Source: Marinimicrobium koreense
GTDB taxonomy: Bacteria > Pseudomonadota > Gammaproteobacteria > Pseudomonadales > Cellvibrionaceae
DNA: 64,000 nt
Assembly (NCBI RefSeq): GCF_003762925.1
Contig: NZ_RJUK01000001.1
Location: forward strand, 1-64,000
Direction: 5' to 3'
The translations under genes and the position numbers were made by a program. The notes below the pieces were generated by a model. It did not search any database and was not told the origin of the DNA. It saw nothing but the letters and a program-made list of their open reading frames with translations. Each line of letters opens with the position of its first letter. The first letter of the stretch is position 1. Shown piece by piece: positions 8,516 through 18,194 of this stretch.

Positions 8516-10244
8516 CCTCAATACCCAGCAGCTCCAGCCCCTGAGCCAACGTGCGTGACACCAGATCACACAGGCGCAGCCGGCTGGCGCGCAACTCGGC
8601 AGGAACCCCGTCTTTCAGCACCGGGCAGGCTTCGTAGAAGCGCATATACAGGCTGGCGAGGTCGTACAGGTAGGTGCACAGCAGGTGCGGCATGGCATCC
8701 CGGGCCACCTGATCCAGCGCCTCGCTGAACTGCAGCAGCTTGATGGCCAGCGCCCGCTCCTCGGATTCCACCAGTTGAATCGCCTCGGACAGACTGTCCG
8801 GTTGGACGCCGGCGCGCCGAAAAATGCTGCGCACTCGGGTATAGGCGTATTGCAGGTAAGGGGCGGTGTTGCCGTCAAAGCTGAGCATCGCATCCCAGTT
8901 GAAGACGTAATCGTTGGTGCGGGTTTTACTCAGGTCCGCGTACTTGACCGCACCGATGCCCACTTTGCGGCCGATCTCGGTCATGGCCTCCGGGCTCAAT
9001 TCGGTGTTTTTCTCCCGAACCAGTGCGGCGGCCCGTTCGGCGGCCTCATCCAGCAGTTCGGCGAGTTTGACGGTGCCGCCGCTGCGGGTTTTGAACGGTT
9101 TACCGTCCGAGCCCATCATGGTGCCGAAGGCGTGATGTTCCAGGCTGACGTTCTCACCTACGAAGCCGGCTTTGCGGGCGACGGTGAACACCTGCTGCAT
9201 ATGCAGGGACTGGCGGGCATCGATAAAGTACATCAAGCGGTTGGCACCCAGTTCGCCCGCCCGAAAGCGCAGGGCCGCCAGATCGGTGGTGGCGTAGAGA
9301 TAACCACCGCCCTGTTTTTGAATGATCACCGGTGAGGGGTTGCCGTCTTTGTCTGCCAGCTCCTCCAGGAACACCACTTTGGCGCCCTGATCCTCCACCG
9401 CAAGCCCCTTTTCCTCGAGCTCGGCCACCAGTGGGGCCAGATCGTCGTTGTAGAAACTCTCGCCGCGCACATCCTCCGGGCGGAGGGTGACATTCAGCTT
9501 TTCGTAGATCTCCTGACTGTGATCCAGGGAGACCGAGCGGAACTGCTCCCAAAGCGCCAGCACATCGCTATTCCCGGATTGCAGCTTGACCACATAGTCC
9601 CGGGCCTTGTCGGCGAACGCCGGGTCTTCGTCGAAGTGCCGTTTGGCCTGCTGGTAGAACACTTCCAGGTCGCTCAGGGCCATGGTGGCCTCGCGATTTT
9701 CCGCCAGTTGCTCTTCGAGCTCGGCGATCAACATGCCGAACTGGGTGCCCCAGTCGCCGACGTGGTTCTGGCGGATGACCTGGTGGCCCTGAAAGCTCAA
9801 CAAGCGGGCCAGAGCGTCTCCAATGATGGTGGAGCGCAGGTGGCCCACGTGCATTTCCTTGGCCAGGTTCGGGGAGGAGTAATCCACCACCGCCGTCTGT
9901 GGCTCGGCCACGGGGGCAATGCCCAGGCGGGTATCATCGGCCGCCTTGCCCAACTGCTGGCTCAACCACTCGGGTGCCAGGTGAATATTGATGAACCCGG
10001 GGCCGGCAATCTCGACCTTCTCCGCAATGCCGTCCAGTTCCAGGTGGCGCATGATCTCACCCGCGAGCTCCCGAGGATTGGTCTTCATAGCCTTGGCCGC
10101 GCCCATCGCGCCATTGGCCTGATAGTCTCCGAAGCCGGGCTTTTTGCTCGGAGAGACCATCGGGGGGTGCTGGAAGGGGATATGAGCAGACAGCATGGCC
10201 TGCTGGACCTTGTGGTTCAGTAAATCGCGAATATTCATAGTCAC
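8499..10244 (-). CDS. argS: Arginyl-tRNA synthetase
   Basis: ArgS charges tRNA-Arg with arginine in the cytoplasm; it is a class I synthetase. The 581-residue length is normal. The HIGH motif appears as HVGHLRS in the block [17 protein letters not shown], and [17 protein letters not shown] marks the family-specific KMSKS-like region. The N-terminal additional domain and the C-terminal anticodon-binding helical domain (ending IEVMEQM) are intact. Start is the ATG at 10244. Its 3' end runs 17 bp into yqcC on the other strand. Confidence 0.96.
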   Translation of the reverse strand: MTMNIRDLLNHKVQQAMLSAHIPFQHPPMVSPSKKPGFGDYQANGAMGAAKAMKTNPRELAGEIMRHLELDGIAEKVEIAGPGFINIHLAPEWLSQQLGKAADDTRLGIAPVAEPQTAVVDYSSPNLAKEMHVGHLRSTIIGDALARLLSFQGHQVIRQNHVGDWGTQFGMLIAELEEQLAENREATMALSDLEVFYQQAKRHFDEDPAFADKARDYVVKLQSGNSDVLALWEQFRSVSLDHSQEIYEKLNVTLRPEDVRGESFYNDDLAPLVAELEEKGLAVEDQGAKVVFLEELADKDGNPSPVIIQKQGGGYLYATTDLAALRFRAGELGANRLMYFIDARQSLHMQQVFTVARKAGFVGENVSLEHHAFGTMMGSDGKPFKTRSGGTVKLAELLDEAAERAAALVREKNTELSPEAMTEIGRKVGIGAVKYADLSKTRTNDYVFNWDAMLSFDGNTAPYLQYAYTRVRSIFRRAGVQPDSLSEAIQLVESEERALAIKLLQFSEALDQVARDAMPHLLCTYLYDLASLYMRFYEACPVLKDGVPAELRASRLRLCDLVSRTLAQGLELLGIEVMEQM

Positions 10245-10362
10245 TATGTGTGGTTTGGGCGAACGCGGGATTGTAACCGGCCAGCTCGGCGTGTGTCATC
10301 TATTGCTGCTACTATTCAGGCATAAATTGGCGGTCAGAGTGCAAACCGGAGGAAGACACCCG

Positions 10363-11175
10363 ATGACTGAGCGACTGAACGGTCAGAATGGCCAGGCACC
10401 GACGGTCCTGGTGGTGGGCGGAACCAGTGGGATCAATCGCGGCATCGCCGAGGGCTTTGCTCGCGATGGGGCTCGAGTCGCCGTGGTCAGCCGTTCCGAA
10501 GACAAGGTACGCGCCACCCTGGAGGCGCTGCGAGCACTGGGCGCCGAGGCCGAGGGTTTCGCGGCGGATGTCCGTGACCCTGAAGCCCTGCAGCAGGGGG
10601 TTGCCGGGCTCTGCGACCGATGGGGACCTCTGGATGTGGTGGTCTCTGGTGCGGCGGGCAACTTCCCGGCGCTGGCCTCGGGTATGTCGGCCAATGCCTT
10701 TCGCTCGGTGGTGGAGATTGATCTTTTGGGCAGCTTTCATGTACTCCAGGCGGTATACCCCCACCTGCGCCGTCCCTCATCGGTTATTCAGATCTCAGCT
10801 CCCCAGGCGGTACTGCCCATGGTGGGGCAGTCCCATGTCTGTGCGGCCAAAGCGGGGGTGGACATGTTGACCCGAACCCTGGCCCAGGAATGGGGGCCAG
10901 AGGGCATTCGAGTGAACTCGGTGCTCCCCGGCCCGATTGCGCACACCGAAGGCATGAAGCGTCTCGCCCCCTCAACCGCGCTACAGGAACAGGTTACCGC
11001 ATCGGTACCACTGAAGCGGCTTGGGCAGGCGGAAGACATCTATAGGGCCTGTCGGTTTTTGGCCTCCGCGGATGCCGACTTCATCACCGGCGCGGTGTTG
11101 CCGGTCGATGGCGGTTGGTCGCTGTCGGGCGCTTCACGGGTGGGTGATGCTCTGGGGCAGGCTTTGAAAGGCTGA
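10363..11175 (+). CDS. Short-chain dehydrogenase/reductase, 2,4-dienoyl-CoA reductase-like
   Basis: A 270-residue NAD(P)-dependent SDR. The cofactor loop is VVGGTSGINRGIA (17-29). The expected Tyr-X3-Lys active site reads VCAAK (159-163): the lysine is present but valine replaces the tyrosine. This is the pattern of the peroxisomal/bacterial 2,4-dienoyl-CoA reductase branch, and the downstream block RVNSVLPGPIAHTEG also fits that branch. A role in oxidising unsaturated fatty acids is therefore likely but inferred. The ATG at 10363 follows GGAGGA with a 9-nt gap. It is divergent from argS and has no beta-oxidation neighbours. Confidence 0.75.
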   Translation: MTERLNGQNGQAPTVLVVGGTSGINRGIAEGFARDGARVAVVSRSEDKVRATLEALRALGAEAEGFAADVRDPEALQQGVAGLCDRWGPLDVVVSGAAGNFPALASGMSANAFRSVVEIDLLGSFHVLQAVYPHLRRPSSVIQISAPQAVLPMVGQSHVCAAKAGVDMLTRTLAQEWGPEGIRVNSVLPGPIAHTEGMKRLAPSTALQEQVTASVPLKRLGQAEDIYRACRFLASADADFITGAVLPVDGGWSLSGASRVGDALGQALKG

Positions 11176-11288
11176 GAGAGTTGTATCTACGCCGGTTGCT
11201 ATGTGATGCTGGCGACTGACTCGACCGGTCGATGATGGAATATCGTACTGGAACGGAGTGACGATTTCATTTGCTACGGAGGTTCTCA

Positions 11289-11630
11289 ATGAATGATTTA
11301 GCCGGACAAACCTGTGAAGCCTGTCGGTCCGATGCACCGAGGGTGTCAGATGCCGAGGTGGCCGAGCTGAAAACCGAAGTGCCGGACTGGCAACCGCTCA
11401 CCGTAGACGGCGAACAGCGACTGAGGCGGGTTTTCAAATTCAAGAACTTTGCCGAGGCCCTGGCGTTTACTCAGCGCGTCGGTGACTTGGCGGAAGAGGC
11501 CGATCACCACCCGGCGCTGTTGACTGAGTGGGGTAAAGTGACCGTTGACTGGTGGACCCACAAGATCGGTGGTCTGCACCGCAATGACTTCATCATGGCG
11601 GCCAAGACAGATCGGGTCTATTCCTCCTAG
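11289..11630 (+). CDS. phhB: Pterin-4a-carbinolamine dehydratase
   Basis: PhhB regenerates the pterin cofactor of phenylalanine hydroxylase by dehydrating 4a-hydroxytetrahydrobiopterin. The 113-residue protein has the family signature [14 protein letters not shown] followed by [15 protein letters not shown], which includes the catalytic histidines. An N-terminal CEACRSDAP extension with two cysteines is common in proteobacterial forms. GGAGG at 11278-11282 sets the ATG at 11289. No phhA lies next to it in the window, so it may serve a hydroxylase encoded elsewhere. Confidence 0.92.
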   Translation: MNDLAGQTCEACRSDAPRVSDAEVAELKTEVPDWQPLTVDGEQRLRRVFKFKNFAEALAFTQRVGDLAEEADHHPALLTEWGKVTVDWWTHKIGGLHRNDFIMAAKTDRVYSS

Positions 11631-11832
11631 ACGGTCCTCTTAGCGGGTCCTCCTGGCGGGGCATTGCCTCGCTCCCGGAGGGCCGATGATCTGAAATACC
11701 CTTCGCGCTGACTCCCTTAATCCTGTCTTGCACTCTGGCGGTGCACGGCACGGTCTTCATGTTGTAATATGTGCCAAGTTGCCGGTCCCTGAGGCCGGTC
11801 TGTTTCATCATGGAGACCTCTGGAGGTCGGCT

Positions 11833-12702
11833 ATGTGGCGAATTGTGGTTCCGGTGATCGGAGTCCTGGTTCTGTGGGCGGGTCTGGTGGCACCGTTGCA
11901 GGCTCGGGAAGTGCTGCATATGGTTTCCCGGGGCGATCACAACGCCCATTACACCGAAACCATGATCCGCCTGGCCCTGGCCAAAGCCGGCTATGCCTAT
12001 ACCCTGGAAATCCATCCGGGCAACCTGACTGCCGCCCGGCAGCAACGGGATACCCGGGAAGGGCGCATCGACATCATGTGGTCGGCGACCTCCCGTGAGC
12101 TGGAAGAAACCTTGCTGCCAGTGCGTATTCCACTTTACAAGGGACTGATCGGGCACCGGATATTCATCACTCACCCTGAGCATATCGAACAGCTGAAAGC
12201 GGTGGAAAGCCTCGAGCAGTTGCGAGCCTTCAGTTACGGGCAGGGAGTGGGCTGGCCGGATTCCCGGATTCTGAAAGACAATGGGTTCGATGTGCGCGAG
12301 GAAAGCTTTGATCGGCTGATAAAAATGGTGCACGCCAAACGCTTTCAGCTATTCCCTCGTGGAGTGCACGAGCCGTGGAGTGAGGTGAGCAACCGGCCGG
12401 AACTCGAGCTGAGCATCGACGCGCACATTATGCTGGTCTACCCCATGCCGTTTTACCTGTTTGTCACCCCCGAGCACCCCGAGTTGGCCCAGGCGCTTGA
12501 AAGGGGTTTGATGCGCGCCATTGAAGATGGCAGTTTTGACCGCCTGTTTCGAAGCAGTCCCATGGTGCAGTCGGTTATCAATCGGGCGGGGATTGCCCAG
12601 CGTAAGGTTTTCTACCTTGAGAACCGCGCGTTGACTGAGCAGACGCCGCTGAGTGACCCGCGCCTGTGGCTGTCTCTGGAAGAGCTGGTGCCGTCGTCCT
12701 GA
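11833..12702 (+). CDS. Periplasmic substrate-binding-like protein (SBP family 3 type)
   Basis: A secreted 289-residue protein with a signal peptide (about residues 1-24, ending PLQA). The body resembles periplasmic solute-binding domains: GRIDIMWSATSRELEE matches the part of family 3 proteins that flips between lobes, and FQLFPRGVHEPWSEV and ALERGLMRAIEDGSF fit the second lobe. No ABC permease or ATPase is nearby and there is no fused sensor domain, so it may act as an orphan binding protein or a signalling receptor. The start follows GGAGG at 11822-11826. The ligand cannot be inferred. Confidence 0.6.
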   Translation: MWRIVVPVIGVLVLWAGLVAPLQAREVLHMVSRGDHNAHYTETMIRLALAKAGYAYTLEIHPGNLTAARQQRDTREGRIDIMWSATSRELEETLLPVRIPLYKGLIGHRIFITHPEHIEQLKAVESLEQLRAFSYGQGVGWPDSRILKDNGFDVREESFDRLIKMVHAKRFQLFPRGVHEPWSEVSNRPELELSIDAHIMLVYPMPFYLFVTPEHPELAQALERGLMRAIEDGSFDRLFRSSPMVQSVINRAGIAQRKVFYLENRALTEQTPLSDPRLWLSLEELVPSS

Positions 12703-12723
12703 TCGACGCTGCGGGCCGATACG

Positions 12724-12751
12724 GAAAACGCCGCGCAAGCGCGGCGTCCAG
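12724..12751 (-). terminator. Intrinsic terminator of the GH9 gene
   Basis: A perfect 9-bp stem (ACGCCGCGC/GCGCGGCGT) with a 2-nt AA apex as written on the + strand lies at 12728-12747. Read on the minus strand it is followed by TTTT, so it terminates the GH9 gene, which ends at 12778. On the plus strand, after the binding-protein gene, there is no T run. Confidence 0.65.
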
Positions 12752-12777
12752 TGGTCGGCTTGAGACGCCGGGCCCAG

Positions 12778-15354
12778 TCAGTCGGTCGGCTCAGCGTTGA
12801 GCAGCCGGTCGGCGGCCAGCGCGAGGAACATGAAGTTGCTGGCTCCGCCACCCAGTACATACTCCGATTGTTGCCAAAGGTAGGGAAACTCCTTCAACTC
12901 GGGAAAGTCCGGCTGGATCAGGGCCGTCCCCACAATCACACCGCCAGGAATATAGCTGTAATCCATGCGGTTCAGACCGTAGGCGGCGCGCTTGGACTTG
13001 GCGCCCACCCCGGTGGCGTAGGACTGGGCATTGGCCCCGGGGTTGGTGCCCAGCACGTAGTGCAGAATGTTCAGCAGATACTCCTTACCGAACGCCTCGG
13101 GGAAAGCCTTGTGTAAAAAGTACTGGGCAACGCCTTCGTGCTGCAATGTCCAGCCCCGGCCCCACAGCTGCATTTCAAAATCCAGTCCGTAGGGCGTGGC
13201 GTTCATTTTCTGTTGCAGCTCCCGATCGTACTCGGCGGCGGCGTTGCGCATGGCGCCGGTCAGGGCCGGGTCGTCCAGCTCGTGAACCACCCGGGCCACG
13301 GCCCAGCCGATCTGGCGGAACTGATCCAGAATATGATCGCGCTGATTCAGCAGGAACGAGCGGTACTCGGCTTTCCCCGTGGTGCGGAACAACTCGACGG
13401 CGGCTCGGATCTGCTCGTTGCGCTCAGTGGTGCTGTCCACGGCCCGCTCAACCCGCCACAAAGCTTCGGCCGCCGCCAGGGTACGCTCGGCCAGGTCATC
13501 GTCATAGCCGCGCATGGGGCCGACACTGGCGGCAATGTTGGCGATGGCATCGAACTCCCGGGCGGGATTCTCCTCAGTGAAGACCCACCGATCATCGGGT
13601 AGCCCCGAATGGGTAGCGGTGCGCTCCTGCCGGCCGAGCGTCTTGTCGTAGATCAGGTTGTCGGTCTGACCGGAGAAGTCGCCGCCCATGACGTATTGGG
13701 TAAGGGTGGGCACGATAATGCCCCGGTACAGCCGTCCGAGTGCCTCATAACCGCCCACGACGGTCAGCAGGCCGTGCTCAATCTGTTGCAGGATGTCGGG
13801 CCGTCCGTCGGGCTCGCGTAGTTCGGTCAGGCGCAGTTCCTGATCGATGAGTGTGTTGTCGTGCTGAATACCAAACTCGTCGTAGGCGGCACTGAGAGTA
13901 AAGACCTCGCCGGATTGGGACTCGATGCGGAAATCTTCATCCCCCGCGTCATACCAGCCGCCGCGGGTCAGCCCCGGGACATGCTCACCGGGGGCAAAGT
14001 CCGTCAGCGTGCTGCTGCCCTGAATATAGCCGTCAAAGTGGTTGATATCCGTTGGCGCCATCAGGGCATCGTCCCGGTGGCTGTCGTCATGCCAGAGCTT
14101 GTACTTTTCCTTGACCCGCATATGGCCCATTTGCACCGGCAGGAAGTACTCCAGGGTGGGCTGCCAGACATTCTGGTCATAGACATTGCGGGCGATGCGG
14201 AACGGGTGGCTGCGGGTGTCGCCGAGCGCCAACTGATACAGCCCCTCCTCCTGCACCGAGGAAAAGTCGAACTGGTAATAGCGGTAGCGCAGGAAGTCGC
14301 CCCACAGGGTGGGGGCCTGAGAGAAGACCTCCTGAGCGCCACTGGCGTCCAGCTTCAGCAACCGCACGGGGTCACCCAGTGGCGCGTCCGGATCGGTTTC
14401 AATCACCGCCACTTTATTCTGCTCGGGGTGATAACCCACCATGGAGTGCTGGATGACCGGTTCGCGGGCCCAGCCGTCCACCACGTTGGGGGTGATTCGC
14501 CAGGACACGGCATTGGTGGTGGCGCCCGCCTCGATCGGGCTGCGCAGAGTGAACCAGCCGTTCTGGTGCTGGACCCGGCCATCAAGCAGTTGCAGTTCAC
14601 CTTTGAGGCTCTCAATCTGCAGGCGCATCGGGTCGGATTCCGGCGCTACGGTCAGCCTTTGGCCGCTCGCCAGAGGGGCGGGTTGGGCGCGGTGGTGCGC
14701 CAGCGGGACCAGGCCGGCCCGCTCACCGTCGGAGACAATTTTCGGTGCGGGCGTCGAGTCGACCGGCACGGTCACCCCGTAGGGTTGGCGCGGGAAAATA
14801 CCCGTGGCGTCGTCCATGATCCAGCTCTTGCCAAACAGGTCGGCGGGGTAGAGTTCCAACTGAAAGCCCACCTTTCCGGCCCACTCCTCGGGAAGCGGCG
14901 ACTTGAGATCAACCTGAACCAGAAGGTCGTCCCCTTCGGCTCGAACCCGCAGGTCGTACTCCAGGGTCAGGTCCGGGTAGTCGAGCGGATTGAACCCGGT
15001 GCGGTGCTGGCGTTCGTCGGGGTACTTCAGTGTCGCCACGATTTCGCCTTTTTCCCGGTCCACCGTGCGACTCAGCAGGCGGGGCACCGGAGACCATTGC
15101 CCCGGGGTCAACTCCAGGCGCAGGTCGCCATTGGACGCCAGGCGGTTGTCGTGACTGACCAGAATCAGTCCACTTTGTCGGCTCTCGGGCGAGGTGTCCT
15201 GGAACACCATAAGGCCGACGCCCTGTTGCTCGAAGTAACCCTGGTCGTTGAGGGCGAAGCCGCTCTGGGAGGGTGCCGGGGTGTCTGAGGAATTGCCGCA
15301 GCCGCTGAGCGCTGTGCTCAGGGCCAGACCGAATAGAATCTGCCGGGTATGCAT
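12778..15354 (-). CDS. Lipoprotein glycoside hydrolase family 9
   Basis: An 858-residue beta-glycosidase predicted to cleave beta-1,4-glucan-type chains at the cell surface or in the periplasm. The signal peptide ends in a lipobox, LSGC, with lipid-modified Cys19. A long beta-rich region (about 40-280) is followed by a CelD_N-type Ig-like domain (about 285-390) and the GH9 barrel (about 395-855). GGWYDAGD (465-472) holds the catalytic aspartates, and Glu831 in SEYVLGGGASNF is the likely general acid. The ATG at 15354 is chosen because it begins the signal peptide. Family 9 also includes exo-glucosaminidases and xyloglucanases, so substrate is open. It is a single-gene unit with no sugar transporter beside it. 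Confidence 0.85.
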   Translation of the reverse strand: MHTRQILFGLALSTALSGCGNSSDTPAPSQSGFALNDQGYFEQQGVGLMVFQDTSPESRQSGLILVSHDNRLASNGDLRLELTPGQWSPVPRLLSRTVDREKGEIVATLKYPDERQHRTGFNPLDYPDLTLEYDLRVRAEGDDLLVQVDLKSPLPEEWAGKVGFQLELYPADLFGKSWIMDDATGIFPRQPYGVTVPVDSTPAPKIVSDGERAGLVPLAHHRAQPAPLASGQRLTVAPESDPMRLQIESLKGELQLLDGRVQHQNGWFTLRSPIEAGATTNAVSWRITPNVVDGWAREPVIQHSMVGYHPEQNKVAVIETDPDAPLGDPVRLLKLDASGAQEVFSQAPTLWGDFLRYRYYQFDFSSVQEEGLYQLALGDTRSHPFRIARNVYDQNVWQPTLEYFLPVQMGHMRVKEKYKLWHDDSHRDDALMAPTDINHFDGYIQGSSTLTDFAPGEHVPGLTRGGWYDAGDEDFRIESQSGEVFTLSAAYDEFGIQHDNTLIDQELRLTELREPDGRPDILQQIEHGLLTVVGGYEALGRLYRGIIVPTLTQYVMGGDFSGQTDNLIYDKTLGRQERTATHSGLPDDRWVFTEENPAREFDAIANIAASVGPMRGYDDDLAERTLAAAEALWRVERAVDSTTERNEQIRAAVELFRTTGKAEYRSFLLNQRDHILDQFRQIGWAVARVVHELDDPALTGAMRNAAAEYDRELQQKMNATPYGLDFEMQLWGRGWTLQHEGVAQYFLHKAFPEAFGKEYLLNILHYVLGTNPGANAQSYATGVGAKSKRAAYGLNRMDYSYIPGGVIVGTALIQPDFPELKEFPYLWQQSEYVLGGGASNFMFLALAADRLLNAEPTD

Positions 15355-15407
15355 GGGACTGGGTCTCCGGTTATTGGAATTATGGGTGTAGTGTAGTTGT
15401 CGGTGCG

Positions 15408-15437
15408 AACATAAGGCAGCTTTGGCGCGCAAGTCAA
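15408..15437 (-). promoter_or_regulatory. Candidate sigma-70 promoter of the GH9 gene
   Basis: On the minus strand TTGACT (5 of 6 consensus) at 15437-15432 and TATGTT (4 of 6) at 15413-15408 are separated by 18 bp, about 55 bp before the GH9 start codon. Confidence 0.4.
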
Positions 15438-15540
15438 CCTAGGCCGCTCTGTGGCTGGCCCTCAGAGCACTTGTCGCTTGCTAAGTTGGTGTATTTCGCT
15501 AATATCCCCGTCACTACCAGCGATGTATCCAGGGGGTTGA

Positions 15541-18186
15541 GTGAAGTCAGACGTTTCGGCAGAAGAAGTATTCCGGCAGTTGGCTGACAGTCTGGCACTC
15601 AACGACTCGCCCGATTTTTTTCTGAACCTTTGTCAGCGTCTGACCGAGCTTCTGGGTGTCGATCACGCTCTGATTGCCGAAGTGTTTCCCGAGCTGGCTC
15701 AGGCGCGCACCCTGGCCGTATGGTCCCGGGGGCAGCCCGTCGACAATTTTTCCTACCCTCTGGCGGGCAGCCCCTGTGACACCGTGGTGGGTTCCCGCGC
15801 CTGCCTTTACCCCGCGAGCGTATGCACCCGCTTTCCCGATGATGAAATGCTGCAGACAATGCGGGTGGAGGGTTATTTCGGGTTTCCCATGACTTCCCAG
15901 GACGGCTCGGCAATGGGGTTGATCGCCCTGCTGAGCGATGCGCCCATGGTGTTGCCCGGTGTGGCCGAGGAAGTGCTGCGTATCGCCGCCGCTCAGGCCG
16001 GCGCTGAGCTGGGGCGACGCCGCGCCGAGGAGTCGCTGCTGGAGAGCGAACGGCGGCTACACACCTTGATGAATCATCTACCCGGGATGGCCTACCGTTG
16101 CCGTAACGACGCCGATTGGACCATGGAGTTTGTCAGCCAGGGTGCGCGTGTACTGACCGGCTTTCCACCCGAAGCGTTGATTGAGAGTCGGCAGATCGCT
16201 TTTGTGCAACTCATTCATCAGGCCGATCGGGTCAGGGTGAATGAAGAAGTTCAGGCCTGCGTTACCGCAGGCAGGCCGTACCGGGTGGTCTACCGGCTGA
16301 TCAATGCGCACGGAGAGGTGCGCTGGGTGTGGGAGCAGGGGCAGGGGGTGTTCAGCCCCGACCGAAGCGAGGTGTTGCTGGAAGGGTTTATCTCCGATAT
16401 CACCGAGCAGCATGAATCCGAACGGGTTCAGGAGGCGGTTGTGCAGACGGCGACGGCGATTACCAGTCGTCTCGGCGCGGACTTCTTTCAGCAACTGGTG
16501 CTTCACCTGACTCGCGCGCTGGACGCCGACGTGGGGTTTGTCGCCACCCTTCAGGGTGACGATGAGATGGAGACGCTGGCGCGGGTGGTGGCCGGTCAGC
16601 CGGTGGAAAATGTTCACTACCGGCTGGAAGGTTCTCATTGTGCAGAAGTGCTGTCCAAAGGCGAGAGTGTCGGCGAATTCGATCCGCCAATCAGTATTCC
16701 CCATCCGAACGGCGGGGAGCCCGTTCTGGCCCGCAGCTATGTGGGGCGACGCCTGGACAGTGCCAGCGGTGAGCCGATCGGCTCCCTGATGGTGATTTAT
16801 AGTCACTCCACCCCGGATCTGAACCTGGCGACGTCCGTGCTCCGAATTCTGGCGGTGGGGGCGGCCGGGGAGTTGGAACGCCAGACCAACGACCGGCGTA
16901 TTTATCAGTTGGCTTATGTCGACGGTACCACCGCGCTACCCAATCGGATTCACTTCATGGAGCGCCTCGGCAGCGCCCTGCAGCACGCCGAACAATCCGG
17001 GGAATCCCTAAGCCTGGTTTTCCTCGACCTGAAACGGTTCAAGGAAATCAACGATGTCCTGGGCCACGATACCGGCGATCAACTGCTGGCCGCGGTAGCC
17101 CGTCGGTTGGAACAGGCATGCCGGGTCGATGAGTTTCTGGCGCGCCTGTCCGGTGATGAGTTTGCCCTGCTGGTACCCAATTTGGGCGCCGACGGCTTGC
17201 CCGCGGTAATAGAGCGCTGCCACCAGTGCCTGGCCCGCCCGGTCTACGCGGCAGGGCGGGAGTTCTCGCTCGATGTGAATATCGGGGCCGCCTGCTACCC
17301 GGTGGATGCAATGACCGCGGCCGATCTGTTCCAATGTGCCAGTGTAGCCATGCATGAAGCCAAGCGCAGTGGTGGCAATGCCTGCATCTTCGATGTGTCG
17401 ATCGCCGAGGCGCTCAATCGCCGTAGAGCGCTGGCGGAGCGTTTCGCCCGGGCCCTGGTGGAAGACCGGTTGACCCTGCATTATCAGCCCCAGGTCGACC
17501 TGGTGACCGGTGCTCTGGTGGGTGCGGAAGTGCTCTGTCGCTGGAAGGATGAGCACTGGGGGTGGGTGAACCCATCGGAGTTCATTCCGCTAGCAGAGGA
17601 GCGCGGCCTGATACAGGAACTCGGACAGTGGGTGCTCAGTTCGGCGAGTCGCCAGTGGGTCGCCTGGCAGTCTCAGGGCTTGCGCTTTCCGGGGCGGTTG
17701 TCGGTGAATATCTCGGCGCTTCAGTTTACTGACCTGTCTCTGGCTGAAGAGATCAAAGCGATGGCGGCGCCGGTCCCCCCCGAGGCGATCGGTCTGGAGT
17801 TGACCGAAAGCGGGTTTATGCGTGATCCCGAGCTCGCGGTAGAAATCACCGAGCGTTTGCGCCAGGCGGGCTTTGCCTTGTCGATTGATGATTTCGGCAC
17901 CGGCTACTCGTCGTTGAGTTACTTGCGCCGATTTGCGGCGGATACCCTCAAGATCGACATGTCGTTCGTGTGCGATATGCTCGAGAATCAGAGTGATTAC
18001 ACCATCGTGACCACGATCGTGGCCATGGCGCACAGCCTGGGCATGATGACGGTGGCGGAAGGGGTGGAAACCCGGGCCCAGGCGGACGCCTTGACCCGGC
18101 TAGGGTGTGATCGGGCTCAGGGTTTCCTTTACGACCGCCCCTTGGACAGTCAGCGATTCGCCGCGCGCTGGCTGACTCCCGAGTAG
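15541..18186 (+). CDS. Cyclic di-GMP phosphodiesterase-type sensor (GAF-PAS-GAF-GGDEF-EAL)
   Basis: An 881-residue cytoplasmic signalling protein without membrane helices. In order: GAF-like (about 20-155), PAS with PAC (170-290), a second GAF-like (305-445), GGDEF (455-615) and EAL (632-878). The GGDEF signature is SGDEF (537-541), so cyclase activity is doubtful, though SGDEF can bind GTP. The EAL signature is EVL (663-665), with QPQVD, ELTESGF and IDDFGTGYSSLSYLRR all intact, so phosphodiesterase activity is likely. The two GAF-like domains share the pattern GQPV-x-N-x-x-Y-x-L-x-GS-x-C, suggesting an internal duplication. Start is GTG with AGGGGG just before it. Confidence 0.88.
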   Translation: MKSDVSAEEVFRQLADSLALNDSPDFFLNLCQRLTELLGVDHALIAEVFPELAQARTLAVWSRGQPVDNFSYPLAGSPCDTVVGSRACLYPASVCTRFPDDEMLQTMRVEGYFGFPMTSQDGSAMGLIALLSDAPMVLPGVAEEVLRIAAAQAGAELGRRRAEESLLESERRLHTLMNHLPGMAYRCRNDADWTMEFVSQGARVLTGFPPEALIESRQIAFVQLIHQADRVRVNEEVQACVTAGRPYRVVYRLINAHGEVRWVWEQGQGVFSPDRSEVLLEGFISDITEQHESERVQEAVVQTATAITSRLGADFFQQLVLHLTRALDADVGFVATLQGDDEMETLARVVAGQPVENVHYRLEGSHCAEVLSKGESVGEFDPPISIPHPNGGEPVLARSYVGRRLDSASGEPIGSLMVIYSHSTPDLNLATSVLRILAVGAAGELERQTNDRRIYQLAYVDGTTALPNRIHFMERLGSALQHAEQSGESLSLVFLDLKRFKEINDVLGHDTGDQLLAAVARRLEQACRVDEFLARLSGDEFALLVPNLGADGLPAVIERCHQCLARPVYAAGREFSLDVNIGAACYPVDAMTAADLFQCASVAMHEAKRSGGNACIFDVSIAEALNRRRALAERFARALVEDRLTLHYQPQVDLVTGALVGAEVLCRWKDEHWGWVNPSEFIPLAEERGLIQELGQWVLSSASRQWVAWQSQGLRFPGRLSVNISALQFTDLSLAEEIKAMAAPVPPEAIGLELTESGFMRDPELAVEITERLRQAGFALSIDDFGTGYSSLSYLRRFAADTLKIDMSFVCDMLENQSDYTIVTTIVAMAHSLGMMTVAEGVETRAQADALTRLGCDRAQGFLYDRPLDSQRFAARWLTPE

Positions 18187-18194
18187 GGCACCGG

